Shown: positions 43,781 through 50,757 of the stretch, one piece after another
Layout: every line of letters begins with the position of its first letter
Numbering within the stretch: position 1 is the stretch's first letter
Position numbers and translations under genes: made by a program
Notes under the pieces: model-generated
What the model was told of the DNA's origin: nothing
The model's database searches: none
The model's input: the letters and a program-made list of their open reading frames with translations, nothing else
Origin: CAZEAB01 sp964552945
GTDB lineage: Archaea; Nanobdellota; Nanobdellia; Woesearchaeales; GW2011-AR9
Reading direction: 5' to 3'
Assembly: GCA_964552945.1 (NCBI GenBank)
Contig: CAZKIP010000003.1
Coordinates: 75,672 to 139,671, forward strand
DNA: 64,000 nucleotides

Positions 43781-44159
43781 TTTATCATTCTCATAATGGG
43801 TTCTTTTTAAACTCTTTCCGTTATTTGTCCGTTTAAGAGATTTCTCTTTATAAAATAGAACATAGTTCTTGATTTTTAATCAGTTTATCATTCCAGAATG
43901 ATGACTTGCTGAAACTGCAATTTTTTTAGGAATTAGCCCTTGGTTGTTTTTTTGGCGTTTTAAGGAAGGCAAATTTTTCGAAAGACTTATAAACCAAATT
44001 TTGGTTATCGTTGATAGTCTCGTCTACAATAAACTATATTGTGGGCGGTCAAGTGCACCCGTGAAATCGAAAAAGTCTGCTGTCGAGGCGGACCCTTCGG
44101 AATTTTCATGGGAGAGCAAATGAAAAAAGACATTCAAACACGGAGGTGTGTTTAAAAAA
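43781..44159 (+). promoter_or_regulatory. S-layer promoter and long structured leader
   Basis: About 370 bases without a large gene. ACTTATAAA at 43985-43993 is the best TATA box; transcription from near 44015 would leave a ~145-base leader. The leader can pair CCGTGAAAT with ATTTTCATGG and GTCTGC with GCGGAC, leaving a ribosome-site region at the end: GGGAG before a minicistron and GGAGGTG at 44141-44147 before the S-layer ATG. The part before the TATA box shows nothing else clear. Confidence 0.55.
44120..44155 (+). CDS. leader minicistron before the S-layer gene
   Basis: ATG AAA AAA GAC ... TAA encodes MKKDIQTRRCV. GGGAG lies 5-9 bases before it, and its stop is four bases before the S-layer ATG. 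The GGAGG site of the S-layer gene falls inside its CGG AGG codons, so ribosomes on the minicistron would open or block that site. A longer frame from 44108 (MGEQMKK...) shares the same stop. Confidence 0.4.
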   Translation: MKKDIQTRRCV

Positions 44160-46799
44160 ATGAAAGTAAAAAGAATGGTGAAGCGCCTTTTTGCGGTAGG
44201 TACTGGAGTAGCAATGCTCGGTGCAACAGCAATGGGTGCTATGGCTGCTGATTTGAGCGGCTGGGGTACAGGAGATCTCTTTGTAAAAGATGGTGTTCTT
44301 GATGCTCTGATTGTGGTAGGTGCAACTTCTAAAGCAGAAGATACCTTAGCAGCTGTGGACATTGCTTCAAATGTTCCTTATAGTGTTTCGTCAGCAGGCG
44401 GTGCAGTTACATTAACTGGAGACAGCTGGTTGGTTGATACATCTTCTAAGCATTTAGAAATGGCAAACAGTAACGCAAGTTCTAGTTCAATAACTGGTGA
44501 AGACTTTAGAGCTATAACTACCTTTATCGGCGACGATGAATTGGGTGCTTTAGCTGATGGAACTTGGTCAACAAGTGAAAGTGATTATGACTACCGACAA
44601 TTCCTTTTCTTTGACGATGAAGGAGAAACCTCTCTTGAAAAAAGTAGAATAGTTAAGTATGTTGAGAACGACCAACAGGAAAGCGCAGATCATTTGCTTA
44701 TTAAGAACACACAGCAAATTGCTCGTTATAAGTTAGAGTTTAGTTCAACTGCTCAGTCAGACGTTACTGATAGTGATGGTACTGCTTCCACAACTGGAAC
44801 TTACCTAGACGACTTTGAAAATACAGACCTTTCTTTAATGGGAAAAGATTTCTCTGTTGTTTTAGCTAGAAGGACTAGTTCTGGTGCAACTTTAAACCAA
44901 AACGGTGCTAAGCTTACCTTGATGGCTGGTTCAGCAAGAGATACTCTACTTGAAGGAGAGTCAAAAACTTACACCGTTGGTGATAAAACTTACGATGTAA
45001 CTTTGTCTTTTACAGACCTAGATGAAGCAAAGTTCATCGTTAATGGAGAATCAACCAACAAGTTAAAAGTTGGAGAAACTTCTGTCTTAAAAGATAAGAG
45101 TGAAGTGGGAGTTAGTGAAATTCTCTACCAAGCTTATGCTGGTGGTGTACACTCTGCAACATTCTTTGTAGGAGCTCAAAAGATGATTCTGCAAGATAAT
45201 GATGTAAGTGCAATTGGTACTGGTGAAAAGAAAATTACCATTGGTTCAGAAGATGTTGATGGGTCTCTTGTATTCATTACAGGAACAGATGATAACACAA
45301 CTTTCACCGTTAGCACTATTGAAGTTAACATGACTGCAGATGACGACTACTTTGTAGGAGCTGGAGAAAAGTTAAGTGATGTTATTGAAGCAGCTGGCGA
45401 AGAGAAGGAAGTTCTTATGGCCAATGCTTTTGACATTGAGTACAAAGGTCTGACTGAAGAAGCAGAACACGACATGAAGATTAAGTCCTCTTCTTCACGA
45501 AGATACAAACTTGAACTTTATGATGGGGATGGAAATGTAGTAGATATTCCAATCGTTTATGCTGATTCTCAGTATAACTTAAGTATGGGTGAAGAATCTC
45601 AGATTGGAACAAGAGCAGGTCAGAAATGGTTAATTCTGAACGAATCTTTAGATATCTACAAAGACGACTACCTTGTACTAACTGGTGGAGATGCATCAGC
45701 TGGTTCAGCAAAGTCTTATCTATTACAGTATAAGGGAGCTGACAAGCAGACGGATACAAGCCCAAAGATTAAGTTTAAGAATATGGGTGCAACTGATTCT
45801 TTAGAGTATTCAGTTAGTACACAGACAACAACAGGAACTGTAGCAACCATTAAATTAGGTGGTTATTCGTTCATCGTTCAGAACGCTTCTTTAGCGACTC
45901 TAGACGATTTCCAGGTTAACGTAGACTTGGATGGTGGTGGAGACATCTTAACTGCACACGATACTGCTGACACCAATAATGCAGGTAACATTGCTTTTGT
46001 TGATCAGTATGGTGCTCAGTGGGCTTTCCAAGACGACTCACCTAGGAACGTAACAACAGGTTATGTAACTCCTCCGGGTACTGCTATTGCAACTGATACC
46101 TTTAGGTGGACTGTGTCTACACCTAATAGCAACGACTATGACAACCAGGCTCCAGAAAACATAATTCTGAACGTAACTGGTGCGTCAGGTCCTGAAGTTA
46201 GGATGGCTCAAACTGGTGTTACTTTAGTTACTCCTGACGGAGAAACAGAAGTTGCTTACGGATATACCTCTATGGGTTCATTCATTAAGTTCACTTCACC
46301 GAGTAGTGACCCTAATGAGTTAACCTTGAGTTATCCTGAAGAGCAAGAGTTCCCACAAGTATTCTTTACCAGTGGTGCAACTAGCTCTGTGAAGAAGTCA
46401 GGTAAAACTGCTTTAGCAAAAGTTGTTGACGCAACCAAGTTAGATACAGAAGTAACTAGCTTATGGGCACAAAACACCATTTTAGTAGGTGGTCCATGTG
46501 TTAACAGTATGGCTTTCGAAGCAATGGGTAAGCCAGCTCAGTGTGCTGAAGGATTCGAAGCAGGTAAGTCAATGGTTAAAGTTTTCGAGAGTAACGGAAA
46601 TACCGCCATGCTTGTTGCTGGATTCAGTGGACAGGACACAAGATGTGCAGGAAAAGTACTAGCTCACAAGCCAGAACTTTTCAAAGGCGAGGAAGTAGTT
46701 GTTCAGTGTACAGATCTTAAGTACAACACTGCTTCTGTAAGCGCACCTGTTAAAGAAGTTATGAAAGTAGCTGACCCTGTTGACCCTGTAGTTAAATAA
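44160..46799 (+). CDS. S-layer glycoprotein precursor
   Basis: 879 residues from the ATG at 44160; a GTG at 44148 is too close to the ribosome site. The signal peptide is MKVKRMVKRLFAVGTGVAMLG...AMA, with cleavage before ADLSGWG. The start DLFVKDGVLDALIVVGATSKAEDTLAAVDIAS and the end TILVGGPCVNSMAFEAMGKP...VAGFSGQDTRCAGKVLA match the two conserved ends of archaeal S-layer proteins of the Methanococcus type. Three Cys near the C-terminus could form disulfides. It has many N-X-S/T sites (NAS, NTT, NMT, NLS, NES, NVT), candidates for AglB. Codons are shifted to AAC, TAC, GAC and TTC, a sign of high expression. Confidence 0.9.
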   Translation: MKVKRMVKRLFAVGTGVAMLGATAMGAMAADLSGWGTGDLFVKDGVLDALIVVGATSKAEDTLAAVDIASNVPYSVSSAGGAVTLTGDSWLVDTSSKHLEMANSNASSSSITGEDFRAITTFIGDDELGALADGTWSTSESDYDYRQFLFFDDEGETSLEKSRIVKYVENDQQESADHLLIKNTQQIARYKLEFSSTAQSDVTDSDGTASTTGTYLDDFENTDLSLMGKDFSVVLARRTSSGATLNQNGAKLTLMAGSARDTLLEGESKTYTVGDKTYDVTLSFTDLDEAKFIVNGESTNKLKVGETSVLKDKSEVGVSEILYQAYAGGVHSATFFVGAQKMILQDNDVSAIGTGEKKITIGSEDVDGSLVFITGTDDNTTFTVSTIEVNMTADDDYFVGAGEKLSDVIEAAGEEKEVLMANAFDIEYKGLTEEAEHDMKIKSSSSRRYKLELYDGDGNVVDIPIVYADSQYNLSMGEESQIGTRAGQKWLILNESLDIYKDDYLVLTGGDASAGSAKSYLLQYKGADKQTDTSPKIKFKNMGATDSLEYSVSTQTTTGTVATIKLGGYSFIVQNASLATLDDFQVNVDLDGGGDILTAHDTADTNNAGNIAFVDQYGAQWAFQDDSPRNVTTGYVTPPGTAIATDTFRWTVSTPNSNDYDNQAPENIILNVTGASGPEVRMAQTGVTLVTPDGETEVAYGYTSMGSFIKFTSPSSDPNELTLSYPEEQEFPQVFFTSGATSSVKKSGKTALAKVVDATKLDTEVTSLWAQNTILVGGPCVNSMAFEAMGKPAQCAEGFEAGKSMVKVFESNGNTAMLVAGFSGQDTRCAGKVLAHKPELFKGEEVVVQCTDLKYNTASVSAPVKEVMKVADPVDPVVK

Positions 46800-46830
46800 G
46801 CCTAACGGCTTTATTTTTTTTCTTTTTTTT
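46798..46830 (+). terminator. hairpin plus T-tract terminator of the S-layer gene
   Basis: AAGCC-TAAC-GGCTT overlaps the stop codon and is followed by TA and two runs of eight T separated by a C. A T-tract ends archaeal transcripts; the hairpin may add stability. Confidence 0.75.
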
Positions 46831-46888
46831 TAACTTTCTAGAATTTCTTATTTCTGAATTCTAAGTAGTTTTAATCTCGCATACTGAG

Positions 46889-47026
46889 GGTGCTGTCAAG
46901 TTAAGTGTCAAAAGAAAAACCACCTTGCACGGCGCGTAGATTTTTGCAGATTTTAACTTAAATTTTAGGCAAAAATGCGCCTCCATTGGCAAAGGTGGTT
47001 TACAAGACACTCAACTTGACTTTACC
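46889..47026 (+). mobile_element. MITE-like palindromic insertion B
   Basis: 138 bases flanked by an exact 9-base duplication CATACTGAG (46880-46888, 47027-47035). Terminal inverted repeats: GGTGCTGTCAAGTTAAGTG at the left and GGTAAAGTCAAGTTGAGTG as the reverse complement of the right. Inside, an outer stem AAACCACCTT/AAGGTGGTTT encloses GCAC, GGCGC, a GTAG bulge, ATTTTTGC, a 21-base loop, GCAAAAAT, GCGCC and TCCATTGGC. It carries no gene. It is the same family as element C and was inserted after the S-layer terminator. Confidence 0.88.
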
Positions 47027-47106
47027 CATACTGAGAAAGTTTTTTAAACTATAATCAATTCTTTAATCAGGGTTAAGAGGTTAGGAAAATTAAACATCAA
47101 GAATAT

Positions 47107-48117
47107 TTGCCATTGGGATTATTTTTAGTCTTTGCAGTTTTCTCCTTCTTTATTATTAAACCGCTTCTTTTATCTGTCTTTATCGGCGCTGTATTGGCTT
47201 TCGTTACGATGCCTTTGTATAAGATAGTTTCCCCTAAATTTAAATCAAAATCTCTCCCGGCGCTTCTAATATGTTTTTTAGTCATATTTGTAATGATTGT
47301 AGCTGGATTCTTTTTCGGGAAAATTTTAATTCAAGAATCATATGTGATTTTTATTCAAGTTAAACAAAAGTTGGCAGTGGGTTTATTTCAAAGCTGTGAC
47401 AATAGTTTTTGTAAAATTTTTGAGGAAGTTGGTAAGAATTCTTTCATTTCAGAAAGGTTACAGCAGTCTGCTAAGGCTCTTACAAATTGGATAGTAGGTA
47501 AGATGTCGGATTTAGTAATTAGTTTGCCTCAAGCGACGTTAAACCTTTTTGTAGTGTTCTTTACAATGTTCTACTTTTTACGTGATTCAGACGCTTTCAT
47601 TAAGAAAATAAGCGACGTTTTAAGTATGGGGGAAAGGAAATATAGGCGAATTACCAATCGTTTGAAAGATATAACTAAAGGTGTTCTTTATGGTTATTTC
47701 TTAGTAGCTTTCTTACAAGGACTTGCTGGTGGTATAGGGTTCTTTATCTTTGGAATCTCTTCACCTATCTTTTGGGGGATTTTAATGGCTTTACTAGCAC
47801 TAATCCCTTACCTTGGAACTGGATTAGTTTGGGGTCCAGCGGCAGCAATTTTATTACTTGATGGAATTTTTCAAAACTCAGATATCTTAATAATTAAAGG
47901 AATTCTCTTATTTGTGTATGGTTTTTTCATAGTAGGAATGTTGGATAATTTCCTTAAACCTAAAATAATGAGTAACAGGGCTAAGATTCACCCCGTTATA
48001 ATTTTGCTCGGGGTGTTTGGTGGACTTATTTTATTTGGTCCAGTTGGTGTTCTTGTAGGTCCATTAGTACTTTCTTTAACAATGGTTTTTATAGAAGTTT
48101 ATATGATGAAAGATTAA
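47107..48117 (+). CDS. AI-2E/PerM-family membrane transporter
   Basis: 336 residues, seven to eight membrane helices. Family features: FFIIKPLLLSVFIGAVLAFVTMPLYK at the start, then a periplasmic-type loop, VVFFTMFYFLRDSDAF, and the GPVGVLVGPLVLSL end. The start is TTG at 47107: there is no ATG in frame and a stop lies at 47092, so either TTG is used or a base is missing just upstream (a HQEYLP-like start would be usual). Function in archaea unknown; it may export a small molecule or ion. Overlaps the convergent gene by 4 bases. Confidence 0.8.
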   Translation: MPLGLFLVFAVFSFFIIKPLLLSVFIGAVLAFVTMPLYKIVSPKFKSKSLPALLICFLVIFVMIVAGFFFGKILIQESYVIFIQVKQKLAVGLFQSCDNSFCKIFEEVGKNSFISERLQQSAKALTNWIVGKMSDLVISLPQATLNLFVVFFTMFYFLRDSDAFIKKISDVLSMGERKYRRITNRLKDITKGVLYGYFLVAFLQGLAGGIGFFIFGISSPIFWGILMALLALIPYLGTGLVWGPAAAILLLDGIFQNSDILIIKGILLFVYGFFIVGMLDNFLKPKIMSNRAKIHPVIILLGVFGGLILFGPVGVLVGPLVLSLTMVFIEVYMMKD

Positions 48118-48578
48118 AGTTTAGGTTCTTTTGCTTTGGCATATTTTATTAATTTTTTAAAGTAATTCTCTAATTCAATACTATCAGAAATGTTTCTTAG
48201 GTAAAACTTGTTTCCTAAATGAATGGAATAAGTTTTAAACAATTTATCAAGAATGTTTTTTTTCATTTTAGTGTTAGTTATCTCTTGATATAACATCTTT
48301 TTTCTACCAAAGACAATTCTATCCTGTAAAAAAATATAGGACTTAGAGGATTTTATTATTGTTAAAATTAAAGCTATTACAAATAATGTAATTAAGACTA
48401 CCAATGCACCTAATTTCACCATGTTCTCTTGTTCAAGGGGGACATTTACTAAAGAAAGATTTACCAATATCCCTACGTAAAAAATGATACTAAGAACAAC
48501 AAGAAGAGAAATCCTGGGAATAATCTCTCTTTTTTTTATTTGTTTCAAAACATAAATTGGTTTTTCTTTAGTTTTCAT
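48114..48578 (-). CDS. membrane protein with bacterial PH-like domain
   Basis: 154 residues. Two membrane helices (about residues 21-44 and 55-76) are followed by SKSYIFLQDRIVFGRKKMLYQEITNTKMKKNILDKLFKTYSIHL, the pattern of YdbT/DUF304-type (bPH_2) proteins. Role unknown. It lies 11 bases downstream of the tRNA-Val gene on the same strand. Confidence 0.65.
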   Translation of the reverse strand: MKTKEKPIYVLKQIKKREIIPRISLLVVLSIIFYVGILVNLSLVNVPLEQENMVKLGALVVLITLFVIALILTIIKSSKSYIFLQDRIVFGRKKMLYQEITNTKMKKNILDKLFKTYSIHLGNKFYLRNISDSIELENYFKKLIKYAKAKEPKL

Positions 48579-48588
48579 TTTTTAAATA

Positions 48589-48744
48589 TGGGCCTGCCCG
48601 GAATTGCACAATATTATGTCTTGCACCGGGGACCTCCCGCATTCTAATCAGCTAAACTGAAATTGTTTTACAATTTCTTATTGCTGGAAAGTCAGGCGGA
48701 CGTCATCTGTAGTCCAATTTGGATAGCTACTAGACTACAGGCCC
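48589..48744 (-). tRNA. tRNA-Val (anticodon GAC) with three introns
   Basis: The minus strand reads GGGCCTG ... CAGGCCC as acceptor stem, A73 encoded, no CCA. Three bulge-helix-bulge sites can be drawn, each with a 4-base-pair central helix and 3-base bulges: D-loop (GTAG/CTAC, bulges CTA and AGA; 18-base intron 48707-48724), anticodon loop after position 37 (CTGA/TTAG, bulges CTT and AAT; 48-base intron 48642-48689) and T-loop (TGCA/TGCA, bulges AGA and ATT; 17-base intron 48603-48619). Removing them leaves exactly 72 bases plus A73 with a 7-base anticodon loop CTGACTT, 5-base stems TCCGC/GCGGG and CCCGG/CCGGG, and a 7-base T-loop. Position 55 is G rather than T and position 18 A rather than G. 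Confidence 0.9.
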
Positions 48745-48757
48745 TTGCTATAGAAAG

Positions 48758-48777
48758 ACTTATATCTCTTTATAAAT
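48758..48777. promoter_or_regulatory. divergent promoter of tRNA-Val and the MFS gene
   Basis: CTTTATAAA (48768-48776) is centred about 29 bases before the tRNA 5' end on the minus strand. CTTATATCT (48758-48766) is centred 27 bases before the MFS ATG at 48789, the leaderless spacing common in this window. Confidence 0.5.
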
Positions 48778-48788
48778 TTTCTTACTTA

Positions 48789-49916
48789 ATGTTACATCAC
48801 CATGATTTCATGTGGCGTTTTGTTCCAAAAAAAGAGTTGACAAAAATCTATGTTTCTTTGGCTTTACGTTCACTTGGATTATCTTTAATTTCGCTATTTA
48901 TACCTTTATACCTTTATGTGGAGATGGGATATTCTTTATCAGATACTTTGATGTTTTTTGTTTTTTACTCACTAGTTTTTGCTATTGGCACTCCTGTGGC
49001 AGCAAAATTTGCTTCAAAGTATGGGGTCAAACATACGGTGTTATTTAGTTTCCCCTTTTACTTAATTTTTGTTTTAATGCTCTATTCTTTACCTTACTAT
49101 AAATTGCCCCTAATTATTTTAGGTTCTTTTGTAGGTTTCTCTATGGGATTTTATTGGATAGGGATGCATCTTCTTTTTTTCCATGCGAGCGATAAGAAAC
49201 ATCGTGGGGAAGAGTGTGGCAAGCAAAGAGCGGCAGCCATTGTTGGTGGTTTAATTGGACCACTTTTTGGAGGAATAATGATTAGTTATTTTGGTTTCCC
49301 AATAGTATTTATTTTAGCAACCATTCTTCTTTTGTCTTCTGGAGTAATGCTTCTTTTAAGTGATGATATTCTTTCAAGTTATCATTTTTCAATAAGGTCG
49401 ATTGTAAACAAAGATCATTGGAAAAATTCTCTTTTCTTTGTTTCGAGAGGGACTCAAGTAATGACTGCAAATGTTATTTGGCCAGTATTCATCTTTGCAA
49501 TTCTTGATAGTTATTTCTCTTTAGGTATAATTGGAACAATTGTTTCTGGATTTAGTGCAGTTGTTGTTTGGTTGGCTGGAAAATATAGTGACCATACAGA
49601 TAAGAGGAAAATGATTAGAAGGATAGTTGGTTTTGAATCTTTATCTTGGTTTTTAAGAGCGATGGTTACCAGTGTTACTCATATTTTTGGTGCAACCATT
49701 TTTGGTGCAATTACTTCTGGTGCATGGAGTTCTCCTGTAGCAGCTTTAGAATACGATAAGGCCAATAAAGGGGACATAACAGGATATTTTGTTAGTAGAG
49801 AAGTTTTTCTTTGTTTAGGAAGAATTTTAGTATTGTTAGTTGTATTGATGACGGATAGTCTTATGGGGGGATTAATCTTCCAAGGATTTGCTAGTTTTGG
49901 AATGCTTTTGTTTTAG
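48789..49916 (+). CDS. major facilitator superfamily transporter
   Basis: 375 residues from the ATG at 48789; a longer open frame back to 48663 runs through the tRNA gene and is rejected. About ten to twelve membrane helices. MFS features: SLALRSLGLSLISLFIPLYLY in helix 1, KYGVKHTVLFSFPFYL after the A-loop-like GTPVAAKFASKYG, and a second half starting KNSLFFVSRGTQVM with LAGKYSDHTDKRKM as the repeated loop 8-9. Substrate not predictable. Followed by a methyltransferase gene 7 bases on. Confidence 0.8.
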   Translation: MLHHHDFMWRFVPKKELTKIYVSLALRSLGLSLISLFIPLYLYVEMGYSLSDTLMFFVFYSLVFAIGTPVAAKFASKYGVKHTVLFSFPFYLIFVLMLYSLPYYKLPLIILGSFVGFSMGFYWIGMHLLFFHASDKKHRGEECGKQRAAAIVGGLIGPLFGGIMISYFGFPIVFILATILLLSSGVMLLLSDDILSSYHFSIRSIVNKDHWKNSLFFVSRGTQVMTANVIWPVFIFAILDSYFSLGIIGTIVSGFSAVVVWLAGKYSDHTDKRKMIRRIVGFESLSWFLRAMVTSVTHIFGATIFGAITSGAWSSPVAALEYDKANKGDITGYFVSREVFLCLGRILVLLVVLMTDSLMGGLIFQGFASFGMLLF

Positions 49917-49923
49917 ATATTAA

Positions 49924-50547
49924 ATGGATCAAGAAACTAAATTTATGTCAGCTTTGTTAGAACTACATCATGGTTTAGATGTTGAAAGTAAATTGAAACT
50001 CATTTCTGAGAATATTGAATGGGCTAGGGGATGGCCAGATAAAAAGTCTGCTTTTTGGAATGCTGAAGCGTTTATGTGGGGGTATAAGATAGATAAAGAA
50101 GTGAGGAAGGTTATTGAAAAGGAGTTAAGGTTTTTATCTGGTGGAAAAAATTTAGATTTGGGTTGTGGTTCTTTCAGTTATATTCCTTCTGTTGGAATGG
50201 ACCTTTCTCAAAAAATGTTAGATTTTAATGATGACTTGATTGAGAAAATAAAAGGTGATTTGGAAAAGAAATTGCCTTTTTCTGATAAGTGTTTTGATTC
50301 TGTTACTTTGGTTTTTGTATTAAATTATGTTGAAAATTATTCTTTGTTGTTAGAGGAAGTGAAGAGAGTTCTGAAAGAGAAGAGTGTTTTTATGGCAGTG
50401 TTTTATTCTAAGGAAATTAATGATTGGCAGAGGCAGAAGGAAGTTAATAGTTTTTCTTTTTTGGAGTGGAAGGAGGTATTTTTGAAAGCTGGTTTTAAAA
50501 TAGATTTTTATGAAAAGGAAGGGTTATGGTTCTTTAAATGTGGGTGA
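49924..50547 (+). CDS. class I SAM-dependent methyltransferase
   Basis: 207 residues. NLDLGCGSFSYIPSVGMDLS gives the SAM motif I and the acidic residue of motif II; KLPFSDKCFDSVTLVFVLNYVENYSLLLEEVKRVLKEKSVFM is the usual Methyltransf_11 pattern. The first 75 residues are helical. Substrate unknown. It is probably co-transcribed with the MFS gene, and MITE-like element C lies just after it. Confidence 0.8.
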   Translation: MDQETKFMSALLELHHGLDVESKLKLISENIEWARGWPDKKSAFWNAEAFMWGYKIDKEVRKVIEKELRFLSGGKNLDLGCGSFSYIPSVGMDLSQKMLDFNDDLIEKIKGDLEKKLPFSDKCFDSVTLVFVLNYVENYSLLLEEVKRVLKEKSVFMAVFYSKEINDWQRQKEVNSFSFLEWKEVFLKAGFKIDFYEKEGLWFFKCG

Positions 50548-50564
50548 TTTGTTCTCAACTTTCC

Positions 50565-50704
50565 GTTATAGTCAAATTAAATGTGTTCGTGAATAAAACT
50601 AGGGCACGGCGCGTAGATTTTTGCCATTTTACTCATAACTTTTAGGCAAAAATGCGCCTCCATTGGCGCTAGTTTTATTCTTCCTCACATAACTTGACAG
50701 CACC
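50565..50704 (+). mobile_element. MITE-like palindromic insertion C
   Basis: 140 bases flanked by an exact 9-base duplication CAACTTTCC (50556-50564, 50705-50713). The right end as reverse complement is GGTGCTGTCAAGTTATGTG, nearly identical to the left end of element B; its own left end (GTTATAGTCAAATTAAATGTG-like) has drifted. The outer stem AATAAAACTAG/CTAGTTTTATT (50592-50602, 50669-50679) differs in sequence from that of B but still pairs fully. The inner part (GGCGC-GTAG-ATTTTTGC, loop, GCAAAAAT-GCGCC-TCCATTGGC) is identical to B except for the loop. No gene. Confidence 0.88.
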
Positions 50705-50757
50705 CAACTTTCCAAAAGTTTATTAAAGATAAAAGTAAATTCATTAAAAGGTGAAAG

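Noticed and set aside
44024..44362. Minus-strand frame over the S-layer start
   Set aside because: It runs opposite the signal peptide and leader; no ribosome site or family match.
48663..48788. N-terminal extension of the MFS gene
   Set aside because: The open frame runs through the tRNA-Val gene on the other strand, and the first membrane helix follows only after the ATG at 48789, which has a well-placed TATA box.
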